A stretch of 34,543 nt of DNA from contig JAQWUD010000008.1 of the NCBI GenBank assembly GCA_029242325.1, forward strand, positions 1-34,543, in the 5' to 3' direction. Both the position numbers and the translations under genes were made by a program. Source of the stretch: Luminiphilus sp. GTDB taxonomy: Bacteria > Pseudomonadota > Gammaproteobacteria > Pseudomonadales > Halieaceae. Below the pieces are notes generated by a model. It had not been told where the DNA came from. It saw nothing but the letters and a program-made list of their open reading frames with translations, and did not search any database. The first letter of the stretch is position 1. Each line of letters begins with the position of its first letter. Of the stretch, positions 1-7,383 are shown in pieces.

Positions 1-1200
1 GCTCACGGTGGATTTGCCCGCGCCACTGGCACCTACCAGCGCCACCGTCTCGCCCCCCGCTATGTTCAGATTCAAGTGCTGTAGGACCGGGTTGCCCGGA
101 GCGTAGGCAAACCCAACATTGGCAAACCGAATCCGCCCCGCGGACACTGACAGAACCTTATCCAATGGCGCGGGTTGTAGCGAAGGGGGTTCTTCCAGCA
201 CTCCAAAGAGGCGCTCGATATTGGCCAACGCCGCTTTAATCTCGCGATACACAAAACCCAAAAACCCGAGGGGCATAAAAAGCTGAAGCATAAATTGGTT
301 AACCAAAATAAAGTCACCAAGTGTCATGCTGCCGGCGTGGACCGCCATAGCGGCCATACCCAGCATCAAAGTTTGGCTGGTGGCAATAATGAGCGCCTGC
401 CCGCCATTGAGTGCAAACAGCGACAAGCGGTTTTTGCGCCGTGCCTGCTCCCAGACGTCCAGCGCCGCGTCGTAGCGCTCCGCTTCGAAGGCTTCGTTAT
501 TAAAGTATTTGACGGTCTCGTAGTTGAGCAGACTGTCAACTGCGCGCGTATTGCTGTCAGAATCTGCGGCATTCACCTCTCGCACGTACTGGGTGCGCCA
601 GCTGGTCGCGCGAAACGAAAAGCTGCCGTACAAAAATACCGACACCACAATCACGGCGGCATATTCGGCACCGTAATTAATCAGCAACAGTATGGCCACC
701 ATCGCAATTTCAAACAGCGTGGGCGCAATATTAAAAATAAAAAATCGCAGCAAGAAGCTGATGCCATTGGTACCCCGCTCAATGTCCCGGGCCAGCCCAC
801 CGGTGCGTCGGTTAAGGTGATAATCGATATCGAGACTGTGCACATGCCGAAAAGTTTGCAGGCCAATGCTGTGCATCGCTTTTTCGGTGACGCGGCCAAA
901 AAGCGTATCCCGCAGCTCCCCAAACAGCGTATTGCTTAACCGGGCCGCGCCGTATGCGAGGACCAGCAGCAACACGACGTGCAAGGCCAGTTGATCGGCA
1001 TTCGTGTCGAGCCCGTCCACCAGCGCCTTGAGTAAAAAAGGAATGCACAGCAGCCCCGCCTTGGCGCCGAGCAGACACAGAAGCGCCAGCCCCACCCGCT
1101 GCCGATTCGCACTCAGTATGGGTGTCAGCCGCTCCCACAGTTTGCGTGACAGCAGGAGCCCGCTCGTTGAGCTGTCTTCAGAGAATTCTTGAGGTCGCAT
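1..1200 (-). CDS. Atm1/HMT1-type ABC exporter, permease plus start of ATPase domain (partial, C-terminus off left edge)
   Basis: A continuous reading frame starts at an ATG (complement of 1198-1200) and runs 400 codons to the window edge without a stop. The first ~300 residues form the membrane domain, with several hydrophobic segments. Residues matching LNYETVKYFNNE are a hallmark of the Atm1/HMT1 half-transporter family, which exports glutathione-linked or Fe-S-related compounds. The frame ends in the nucleotide-binding domain just after a Walker A motif, GASGAGKST (about bases 4-30); the rest of the ATPase lies outside the window. It is transcribed leftwards, divergent from the glycosylase gene. 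The family is clear from sequence; the exported substrate cannot be read from it. It looks like a general chromosomal gene unrelated to the catabolic island. Confidence 0.88.
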   Translation of the reverse strand, partial: MRPQEFSEDSSTSGLLLSRKLWERLTPILSANRQRVGLALLCLLGAKAGLLCIPFLLKALVDGLDTNADQLALHVVLLLVLAYGAARLSNTLFGELRDTLFGRVTEKAMHSIGLQTFRHVHSLDIDYHLNRRTGGLARDIERGTNGISFLLRFFIFNIAPTLFEIAMVAILLLINYGAEYAAVIVVSVFLYGSFSFRATSWRTQYVREVNAADSDSNTRAVDSLLNYETVKYFNNEAFEAERYDAALDVWEQARRKNRLSLFALNGGQALIIATSQTLMLGMAAMAVHAGSMTLGDFILVNQFMLQLFMPLGFLGFVYREIKAALANIERLFGVLEEPPSLQPAPLDKVLSVSAGRIRFANVGFAYAPGNPVLQHLNLNIAGGETVALVGASGAGKSTVS

Positions 1201-1381
1201 ACCACTTCATACCTAAGACAAGATTATTTGTCGGGGCCTGCCTCACCTGTGTTCCCCGGGCAAGACGCGCCGCCTATTATCGCCGACTGGCCTCGGTGTG
1301 TGTGGCGATTGCAACGCTTATTTACGAAGAATCTCGGCGGGCAGTCGTGCCACCGCGCCATGATGGGCTTATCATAAGGCG
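1201..1381. other. Divergent intergenic region between exporter and glycosylase
   Basis: This 181-bp region must contain promoters for both flanking genes. It includes a short inverted repeat, GACAA-N6-TTGTC, at 1217-1232, close to the start of the exporter gene. No RNA gene or copy of the island operator is seen. Confidence 0.4.
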
Positions 1382-2074
1382 ATGGCCCTTCCCGACTACA
1401 GCTACCTTTACGACCACGCCTGCGCGCGCAAGGGCGGTGAGAAGGCGCTCAAAGCGCTGCTACCCAAAACCAAGACCAATGCGCATCTCAAAAAGCTAGG
1501 CTCAGATCGTTATCTGGCTGAGTTCACGCGCAAAATCTTTCAATCGGGCTTTGTGTGGCGGGTGGTCGACAAAAAATGGCCCCAGTTTGAGGAAGTGTTT
1601 TGGAAGTTCGACGTCGAGCGGCTTTTGATGATGCCCGACGACATGCTCGAGCGTAAGGCCAAGGACCCGGCCATCATCCGCAACTTCAGCAAGGTTAAAA
1701 CCGTGCGCGAGAACGCCATGATGATTGAGGACACCGAGCGGCGGGAGAAACAGTCTTTTGGCGAGTTCATAGCCGGCTGGCCAAGCGACGATGTGATTGG
1801 CCTGTGGCTGTACCTGAAAAGGCACGGCAGCCGCCTCGGCGGTAATACCGGACCTTACGCCTTGCGCGCTTTGGGTGTGGATACCTTTTTACTCACTCAG
1901 GACGTCGAAGGCTTTTTGCGCAGCTACGGCATTGTCGACTCAGGCATTACCAGTCAGCGCGCCCTCAAGGCGACGCAGGCTTATTTTAATGACCTACGTG
2001 AGCAAAGCGGCCGGCCTCTCGCCGAACTGAGCCGGTTGGTCGCTTTTTGTCATGGACGGGATCGATCCGTCTGA
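1382..2074 (+). CDS. DNA-3-methyladenine glycosylase I family protein (Tag-like)
   Basis: A 230-residue protein resembling the Adenine_glyco (Tag, HhH-GPD superfamily) fold. Tag enzymes remove 3-methyladenine from alkylated DNA in base excision repair. Recognisable stretches are FQSGFVWRVV with a following KKWPQFEEVF (about residues 53-72), the helix-hairpin-helix-like DPAIIRNFSKVKTVRENA (about 94-111), and LGGNTGPYALRALGVDTF in the C-terminal half. Aligned from memory with E. coli Tag, the substrate-contacting Glu before QAG appears replaced by Lys, and the zinc-binding Cys/His set is not obvious, so this is a divergent subfamily. The ATG at 1382 has a TAAGG just upstream. It looks like a housekeeping repair gene flanking the island. 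Confidence 0.82.
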   Translation: MALPDYSYLYDHACARKGGEKALKALLPKTKTNAHLKKLGSDRYLAEFTRKIFQSGFVWRVVDKKWPQFEEVFWKFDVERLLMMPDDMLERKAKDPAIIRNFSKVKTVRENAMMIEDTERREKQSFGEFIAGWPSDDVIGLWLYLKRHGSRLGGNTGPYALRALGVDTFLLTQDVEGFLRSYGIVDSGITSQRALKATQAYFNDLREQSGRPLAELSRLVAFCHGRDRSV

Positions 2075-2365
2075 GATAGACAAAACCGAAAAGGCCTAGG
2101 CTGATAGCGGCGACCTTATCGCTGGTTGAGAGCAGGAGCAATAGCTGGGCGATCATTAAGCAGCGACCAGAGAGAGCCAGAGCCCCAGGTCATTGAAGTA
2201 AGTGGGCAGGCTCTAAGGGTATGCCTGGTTATTAATGGAGAGCAGGGTGAGGCCCGGCTCTTGACCGGATGATCCTGTGGCCAGATCCCGGGCGGCGAGG
2301 GGTAGGATCCAAAGTTCGGTGCCCTTGGTGATAAGAATGGCCATTATGGCGGGCTGCTTTACCCC
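2075..2365. other. Gene-poor boundary stretch
   Basis: About 290 bp between the glycosylase stop and the stop of the SnoaL-like gene, which converge here. I see no convincing gene, tRNA, insertion sequence or repeat. A 43-codon frame on the minus strand (2213-2344) lacks a ribosome binding site and resembles nothing I know. The stretch marks the edge between ordinary chromosomal genes and the catabolic island. Confidence 0.45.
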
Positions 2366-2794
2366 CTACTGCACTTTTGCCACAACGGCATTGATTTCTA
2401 GGTCCAGTTCGACCCGGCGTCGATGGTAGCGCCATCCTTCCTCGGTTCGCTTCAGTTCATCGATATACCAGCCGGAGGCAACGAATTCATTGCGGGTTCC
2501 TTTCCCGTCCTGAAGAACGGTAAGCATGCGAACACGCTGCTGAGCAGAGTCGCCGTCAATATCCAGTTCTGGTTCGGTAGTGACGTGTACGGCCGTTGTA
2601 GTGGCATTGCAGCGAGCCGCAATCTGCTCACGCCCGACGTAGATTCCCTCGCCGACGATATTGAACTCGGCATCCTCGGTGAAGAGGTTGGAGTACGACT
2701 TGCCGTCTGCGAGGTCGGCATAGCGGTTGTACGTGGCGTTCAGTTGCCTGATTGCCACATAGTCCGAAAGGTATTGCAGTGGGTCGTCTTGCAT
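2366..2794 (-). CDS. SnoaL-like (NTF2-fold) protein
   Basis: A 142-residue protein of the SnoaL_4/NTF2-like alpha+beta barrel class. The N-terminal helix AIRQLNATYNRYADLADG followed by YSNLFTEDAEF is typical of this family, which includes ketosteroid isomerase, scytalone dehydratase, limonene-epoxide hydrolase and ring-hydroxylating dioxygenase beta subunits. The exact reaction cannot be assigned. The start chosen is the ATG at 2794 because a strong GGGGAGGA lies just upstream; a longer TTG-started frame reaching 2824 would bury that site. It lies 125 bp downstream of the aldehyde dehydrogenase on the same strand, so it may be the last gene of the P450-ALDH unit or have its own promoter. A small cytosolic isomerase, dehydratase or epoxide hydrolase acting on a pathway intermediate is plausible but inferred. 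Confidence 0.75.
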   Translation of the reverse strand: MQDDPLQYLSDYVAIRQLNATYNRYADLADGKSYSNLFTEDAEFNIVGEGIYVGREQIAARCNATTTAVHVTTEPELDIDGDSAQQRVRMLTVLQDGKGTRNEFVASGWYIDELKRTEEGWRYHRRRVELDLEINAVVAKVQ

Positions 2795-2875
2795 GACTTC
2801 CTCCCCGACAAATTCGCCATCCAAAGCGTGCTTAGGTCATTGGCTTACGCGTTGTTCAGTTGCTCGTTGACAGCC

Positions 2876-2890
2876 CGCCACAAAGTGGCG
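2876..2890. repeat. Perfect short inverted repeat downstream of aldehyde dehydrogenase
   Basis: CGCCAC-AAA-GTGGCG is a perfect 6-bp stem with a 3-base loop, in the gap between the ALDH stop and the SnoaL-like start. No T-tract follows in either direction, so it is not a standard intrinsic terminator. It could be a weak terminator, an mRNA-stabilising hairpin or a protein site. Confidence 0.4.
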
Positions 2891-2918
2891 TGACAACTAT
2901 CTGGCAGGCACTTTATTT

Positions 2919-4370
2919 TTACTCGATATTGACCTGAATACTTTTAGGCACCGTGAATTCAAATAACGCGTCTTGACCACTCTGGCGCCCATAGCCACTG
3001 TCACCAAACCCGCCAAATGGGAAGGCCGGATCGCCCTTTCTGTATTGGTTCACCCAAATACTCCCGGCCCGAAGCTCCCGGGCAACTCGGTGGGCACGCG
3101 CCACGTTCTGCGTCCAAATGCCGGCCGCCAGACCATATCGCGTGTCATTGGCTATGCGGATAGCCTCTGCTTCGTCTTTAAACGGAATCACGGAGACCAC
3201 CGGGCCGAAAATCTCCTCTTGCGCAATCTGCATGTCATTTCGGACGTCTGCAAAAACGGTCGGCTCGTAAAACCAGCCGTCCAGCGCCTTTGGCGCTTGC
3301 CCGCCCGTCAGCAAACGCGCTCCCTCTTGCAGGCCTATCTCTACAAATTGCTTGATCTTTTCCAACTGCTGCTGCGTGCAAAACGGACCTATCTGGGTGC
3401 CGGGGTCACGAGGGTCTCCCAACGTCATTTTTGGCGCCTCCGCGGTCAGGTATTCGAGCAAGGTGTCATAGACCGACTCATGAATCAAAGCTCGAGATCC
3501 ACAAATGCAGCTTTGCCCACCGGCAGCAGTAAACCCAGCCAACACCCCTTCGCAGGCGCGATCCAAATGCGCATCCTCGAAAACGATATTGGGTGACTTT
3601 CCGCCCAGCTCAAGCACAGAGGGAATCAGATAATCCGCCGCCTGACGCGCAACTAAACGCCCCGCTTCGGGACTGCCCGTGAAAGCGATCTTGTCGATGT
3701 CTGAGTTGTTACACAGCGCCGCACCCACTACCGCACCCATGCCGGTTACCACGTTAATTACACCGGCAGGAAATCCTGCCTGGTCCGCCAACTTCGCAAA
3801 CTCCAGAGTCGACGCTGCCGCAAACTCTGATGGCTTGATCACAAGCGTGTTACCCGCGGCGAGCGCAGGGGCGGCAGCTTGCGCCAAAATCACCGACGGG
3901 GTGTTCCAGGGCAACTGCACGGCGATTACCCCGTAAGGCTCGCGCAGCGTGTAGGAAAAAACATCTTCCGAACCGCCACGAATCACGCTGCCGAACAAGT
4001 GATCGGCTGTCTCCGCAAAATAGCGGTAATAGGCGGGAGTCATGGTGTTCATTCCGACCATTTCCCGCAGTAACTTGCCATTGTCGCGCGACTCAACATG
4101 AGCCAAGACTTCGATATTTTCTGTCAATAATTCTGCGAGGCGCTGAAGCACTGCAGCTCGCCGACGGGGTTCTCGTTTCCACCAACTCTCGTCAAATGCT
4201 GTTTTCGCAGCTTGGACAGCCGCGATTACATCCCTCTCGTCGCCCTCGGGGATTTCCGCCCAGGCTTTACCCGTATAAGGCTCCGAGGAAAGAAAGCTTT
4301 TCCGCGACTGAGCGTCTGCCCATTCGCCGTTGACATAAATTTGATAGGTCTCCAGCGACATCTCTGACAT
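2919..4370 (-). CDS. Aldehyde dehydrogenase, NAD(P)-dependent
   Basis: A 483-residue member of the ALDH superfamily, which oxidises aldehydes to carboxylic acids with NAD(P)+ in the cytosol. All key residues are visible: Asn156 in PWNTP, Lys179 in the cofactor-binding VIKPSE, the general base Glu254 in LELGGKSPN, the nucleophile Cys288 in GGQSC, and the EEIFGPV motif near the C-terminus. The ATG at 4370 is preferred, with GGGG upstream; a TTG at 4400 would extend it by 10 residues and overlap the P450 gene. It follows the P450 immediately (16 bp), so it most likely finishes oxidation of the alcohol or aldehyde made by that P450 to an acid ready for CoA activation. The substrate is inferred only from context. 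Confidence 0.93.
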   Translation of the reverse strand: MSEMSLETYQIYVNGEWADAQSRKSFLSSEPYTGKAWAEIPEGDERDVIAAVQAAKTAFDESWWKREPRRRAAVLQRLAELLTENIEVLAHVESRDNGKLLREMVGMNTMTPAYYRYFAETADHLFGSVIRGGSEDVFSYTLREPYGVIAVQLPWNTPSVILAQAAAPALAAGNTLVIKPSEFAAASTLEFAKLADQAGFPAGVINVVTGMGAVVGAALCNNSDIDKIAFTGSPEAGRLVARQAADYLIPSVLELGGKSPNIVFEDAHLDRACEGVLAGFTAAGGQSCICGSRALIHESVYDTLLEYLTAEAPKMTLGDPRDPGTQIGPFCTQQQLEKIKQFVEIGLQEGARLLTGGQAPKALDGWFYEPTVFADVRNDMQIAQEEIFGPVVSVIPFKDEAEAIRIANDTRYGLAAGIWTQNVARAHRVARELRAGSIWVNQYRKGDPAFPFGGFGDSGYGRQSGQDALFEFTVPKSIQVNIE

Positions 4371-4386
4371 TTGCTTACCCCTGATT

Positions 4387-5613
4387 TCAGAATGCCTCAA
4401 ATCTGGCAGGCAGCTTCTCGAAACCGTTGCCTAACAGCGAATTTATGCGCTCCGACTCGCCCGTCAATGTGATCGCTGAATATCTCGACCGGAGGTGCTT
4501 CAAGAGAATCCGCAATTCCATGCGCGCCAGAGATGCCCCCATACACATATGCTCACCCAAACCGAACGCCAAATGCATGGGAAACGGCTTGCGGAATCTA
4601 GCGATATCGAATTCCTCAGCCCGCTCAAAAATCGCTGGGTCACGATTGGCGGCACCATAAACCATGTACACCTTATCGCCCGATGCCACTTGCTGGCCCG
4701 CAAGCTCCGTATCGCTCAAAGCTGTTCGCATAAACCCGAGCGTGGGGCTGTAAAATCGTAATATCTCCTCTACCGCGCTATCGATCAGCGACTCATCTTC
4801 CAAGAGTCGCTGGTATTGAGCAGGGTAGTCGGCAAATAATTTTATAGCTGCAGAAATCGCGGTTCGGGTCGTCTCGTTACCCGCGACCATGAGCGTTTGA
4901 CAGTAGAGAGCCACCATCATATCTACGAGTTTGCTTCCATCTAACTCTCTCTCCAGCAAAGTACCGACGAAATCGGCACTCCCGCTTAATCGTCGGTCAG
5001 CAACCACACCTCCAAAGAAATTGAACATGTCCTCAAGGGTAGTACCGATTTCCTTGTATTGCTCCTCCGTCATATCAGCGCCCATTTGAAAAACCGCCTC
5101 GCTCCAGCGAAAGGCATCTTCGACAGATAATTCGTTAAGGTCGAGAAAGGCCGCAATCACCTCGATCGGCACCGGCACAGATAAATTTGACACGACGTCC
5201 ACCGGCTCACCGGGCACTATCTTTCGGAGATAGCGCTGAATAACGCCATCCACATCCTGCTCCATTCCAGTAATGCGCTTTCGCTGAAAAGCGAAGCCCA
5301 CTAGACCACGGAGCTCACCATGTCTCGGCGCATCAGTAATAAAAAAGTTCTCAACACCCTCGGGAAACATCGTGGATACTGCGTCAACTTTGTTGAGAAC
5401 ATCAGTGATCAAAACTCCCGACGCGCTGGAGAATATCTCGGCTTCTTTTGAGATGCGTTGCACGGTTTCATATCCAGTAGCCACCCAAAAGCCACCCGTT
5501 TCATACCAATACAAAGGCGCTTCTTCGCGAAGCTGCGCATAAACAGGATGGGGATTGTTGTGATAAAACTTAGGTTCATTCAACCTAACGACTGCATCAG
5601 TCAAGGTGGTCAT
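4387..5613 (-). CDS. Cytochrome P450 (class with CYP124/125/142-like features)
   Basis: A 408-residue soluble bacterial P450. Visible motifs are the I-helix oxygen-activation AGNETT (244-249), the ExxR pair Glu283/Arg286 in EEILR, and the heme-binding FGLGEHMCMG with proximal Cys357. The C-terminal region (LARMELRILLKHL, then RINSLLGNGFEKLP) resembles bacterial P450s that hydroxylate terminal methyls of isoprenoid or steroid side chains, such as CYP124/125/142, but I cannot assign a subfamily. It needs electrons from a ferredoxin; the only ferredoxin here is at 22718. The gene is first in a leftward unit with the aldehyde dehydrogenase. Its promoter region holds the island's 19-bp operator at 5657-5675, with a TATTAT hexamer directly downstream of it, implying control by the island regulator. 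Confidence 0.93.
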   Translation of the reverse strand: MTTLTDAVVRLNEPKFYHNNPHPVYAQLREEAPLYWYETGGFWVATGYETVQRISKEAEIFSSASGVLITDVLNKVDAVSTMFPEGVENFFITDAPRHGELRGLVGFAFQRKRITGMEQDVDGVIQRYLRKIVPGEPVDVVSNLSVPVPIEVIAAFLDLNELSVEDAFRWSEAVFQMGADMTEEQYKEIGTTLEDMFNFFGGVVADRRLSGSADFVGTLLERELDGSKLVDMMVALYCQTLMVAGNETTRTAISAAIKLFADYPAQYQRLLEDESLIDSAVEEILRFYSPTLGFMRTALSDTELAGQQVASGDKVYMVYGAANRDPAIFERAEEFDIARFRKPFPMHLAFGLGEHMCMGASLARMELRILLKHLRSRYSAITLTGESERINSLLGNGFEKLPARFEAF

Positions 5614-5656
5614 ATGTCCCGCCTACGTTATAACTTCGCCAACGAAGCATAATAAT

Positions 5657-5675
5657 AACCGACGGATCGTCAGCT
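5657..5675. promoter_or_regulatory. Island operator copy 1 (upstream of P450-ALDH)
   Basis: AACCGAC-GGATC-GTCAGCT: a 7-5-7 inverted repeat with one mismatch in each arm against the consensus AACTGAC-N5-GTCAGTT shared by five other sites here. On the minus strand a -10-like TATTAT (complement of 5652-5657) abuts it, about 40 bp before the P450 start. A bound protein would cover the promoter. Confidence 0.75.
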
Positions 5676-5701
5676 TTAAAGGCCTGCTCTGGGATTCCTG
5701 C

Positions 5702-6451
5702 TTACAGCCTTGTAACCGACCCTCCGTCCACACACAGCACCTGCCCGGTGATCCAGGAAGCTTGGTCGGACAAGAGAAACAAGCAGGCCTCCACCACATC
5801 CGTCATTTCACCCAGCCGCTTGAGCGGCTGCTGGCTCATCAATGCATCAATGCGGTCCGCGGGGATAGTGCTGCGGGTTGCAGGGCTATCGATTGGCCCT
5901 GGAGCGATAGCATTGACTCTGATGTTGTGCGCACCAAGCTCTCGCGAGAGCGAGACGGTCAACGCATTGATTCCCGCCTTTGAAACACTGTAAAAATCAC
6001 CTCCTGACCAAGCCGCGGTCGACGATTGATTAACGATGGCGCCGCCGCCTCGCTTACGCATCTCAGGCGTCACCGCTCGCGTCATCCACAACATCCCGTT
6101 CATGTTGACCTCCATAAACCGGCGGTAATAGGCACTGTCTATTGTTAACAGCCCTTCTTTGCGCTTGCCCTGAAAAATTGCGGCGTTGTTAATCAATAAA
6201 TCAATACCGCCAAACTGATCACACACCTTGGCGACCATATCCTGACACTCGGACTCGTCAGCAATATCAGTTTTCACAAACAACGCCTGCCGAGCGTATT
6301 TCACCAGCGATTCAGCCACTGTCGAGCCTGCGTTCTGGTCCAGATCGACGATCACCACTTTGGCACCGCGATCCGCGAGCGCTTTCACGTAAGCCTCACC
6401 GATTCCGGCGGCTCCTCCCGTGACGACTGCTACTTTGTCCTGAAAGCTCAT
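5702..6451 (-). CDS. Short-chain dehydrogenase/reductase (SDR)
   Basis: A 249-residue classical SDR. The Rossmann signature TGGAAGIG (11-18), the structural NNAA (about 88-91), the catalytic Ser143/Tyr154/Lys158 set in SSTAAWSGGDFYSVSK, and the C-terminal ITGQVLCVDGG are all present. Asp36 at the end of the second beta strand favours NAD(H). Such enzymes interconvert hydroxy and keto groups; here it could oxidise a ring or side-chain alcohol. It is transcribed leftwards, divergent from the TetR gene and 88 bp upstream of the P450 on the same strand. No clear copy of the island operator is found in its own upstream region. The start at 6451 has a GAGGGAG-type site 8-9 bp upstream. Confidence 0.92.
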   Translation of the reverse strand: MSFQDKVAVVTGGAAGIGEAYVKALADRGAKVVIVDLDQNAGSTVAESLVKYARQALFVKTDIADESECQDMVAKVCDQFGGIDLLINNAAIFQGKRKEGLLTIDSAYYRRFMEVNMNGMLWMTRAVTPEMRKRGGGAIVNQSSTAAWSGGDFYSVSKAGINALTVSLSRELGAHNIRVNAIAPGPIDSPATRSTIPADRIDALMSQQPLKRLGEMTDVVEACLFLLSDQASWITGQVLCVDGGSVTRL

Positions 6452-6617
6452 AGTTGCACTCCCTCTTTTTCCTATTCTTCAGTACCGCACATGTTGGCAA
6501 TATTGAACCCACCCGCATGACGAGCAAAACATTCAATTTGTGGTTATTTGACCGTATCGGCCACTACACCTAGACTTCCGCGCGTTAACATGCCGACTCC
6601 GTTGATGGACCCGCACT
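6452..6617. promoter_or_regulatory. Divergent promoter region of SDR and TetR regulator
   Basis: A 166-bp divergent region expected to hold both promoters and any site for TetR autoregulation. I looked for the 19-bp island operator and found none; the nearest is a half-site-like TTTGAC near 6547. The regulator may therefore be constitutive, or may use a different site here. Confidence 0.4.
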
Positions 6618-7307
6618 ATGGCTAAACCAAAACAAAACCTTTACGGTCAAGAAATGGGTAACAAGGGCTCGCAAACGCGAGCAAAGATCCTCAAAGCGAC
6701 TCATGCGTTAATACAAAAGCGAGCGCTGCGCGAGCTAAAGGTCTCAGAGATTGGCGCGCTGGCCGGCGTGTCTTCCTCCACTTTTTATCTCTATTTTCAA
6801 ACTGTGTCCGAGGCTGCCTTGGCAATCGCTGAGGAAGCCAACCAATCCAATGAACAAATCCTTCGGATTCTGAATCGCGAGTGGACAGCTGCCAATGTCT
6901 TTGATAATTGCCGTGACTTCGTCAAATCCTACTTCAGTTTTTGGGCGGATCATGTGGCGATTCTCAGGCTCAGAAACTTTGCAGCCGACGAGGGTGACAA
7001 GCGATTTATTGACGCGCGGCGGCGATCGATTGAACCCATACACTTTGCACTCCAGAATAAGTTAAGTGACGCACAGGCCAGTAGCAGCAAGGCCCCCAAA
7101 CTCCATCCTCCCTCTGCGGCGTCTGTACTAGTTGCTACGCTGGAGCGTACTGCGGTTGTAGTACTGCTACCCTCCGCACACAAAGCCACGCGCTCCAAGC
7201 AAATCGAAGTCGTTGCTTACCTCATTGCGAGCGCCATACTTGGGGATTTTGGCGCGCCTCAAACTAACTCATACTCAGCTTCAGATAAGCCTGATACCAG
7301 CCGTTAA
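6618..7307 (+). CDS. TetR-family transcriptional regulator
   Basis: A 229-residue TetR/AcrR-type regulator. The N-terminal DNA-binding domain is clear: TRAKILKATHALIQKRALRELKVSEIGALAGVSSSTFYLYF, presented here as pieces TRAKILKATHALIQ (20-33), VSEIGALAGVSSSTFYLYF (42-60). The remaining ~165 residues form a variable ligand-binding and dimerisation domain with no sequence clue to the ligand; many catabolic TetR proteins sense acyl-CoA intermediates. It sits between the SDR it diverges from and the ligase operon it precedes. It is the only regulator in the window, which makes it the leading candidate to bind the six 19-bp inverted repeats, a size and symmetry typical of TetR operators. That link is inference. 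Confidence 0.92.
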   Translation: MAKPKQNLYGQEMGNKGSQTRAKILKATHALIQKRALRELKVSEIGALAGVSSSTFYLYFQTVSEAALAIAEEANQSNEQILRILNREWTAANVFDNCRDFVKSYFSFWADHVAILRLRNFAADEGDKRFIDARRRSIEPIHFALQNKLSDAQASSSKAPKLHPPSAASVLVATLERTAVVVLLPSAHKATRSKQIEVVAYLIASAILGDFGAPQTNSYSASDKPDTSR

Positions 7308-7347
7308 AAAAAGCAAGTTTGCGCTTCTTTAATCGATCAGCAGCGGA

Positions 7348-7353
7348 TATAAT
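7348..7353 (+). promoter_or_regulatory. Consensus -10 element for the ligase-SDR operon
   Basis: A perfect TATAAT immediately before operator copy 2, about 30 bp before the ATG at 7384. The -35 region (about 7325-7330, TTCTTT) is poor, suggesting a modest or activator-helped promoter. The adjacent operator would cover the transcription start, as expected for repression. Confidence 0.5.
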
Positions 7354-7372
7354 AACTGATAACATGTCAGTT
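7354..7372. promoter_or_regulatory. Island operator copy 2 (upstream of ligase-SDR)
   Basis: AACTGAT-AACAT-GTCAGTT matches the 7-5-7 consensus with one arm mismatch. It directly follows a TATAAT and ends 11 bp before the ATG of the acyl-CoA ligase, so a bound repressor would block transcription start. Confidence 0.8.
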
Positions 7373-7383
7373 TGGTGCAGGCG

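Noticed and set aside
295-939. Long plus-strand open frame of 214 codons
   Set aside because: It lies antisense to the Atm1-type exporter, whose minus-strand frame is continuous with clear family motifs.
2213-2344. 43-codon minus-strand frame in the boundary region
   Set aside because: No ribosome binding site, no recognisable similarity, and composition typical of chance frames.
2423-2893. Plus-strand frame of 156 codons opposite the SnoaL-like gene
   Set aside because: It is antisense to a gene with a family match and a strong ribosome binding site, and resembles nothing known.
6541-6570. TTTGAC half-site in the TetR/SDR divergent region
   Set aside because: Only one arm resembles the operator; the opposite arm does not match.
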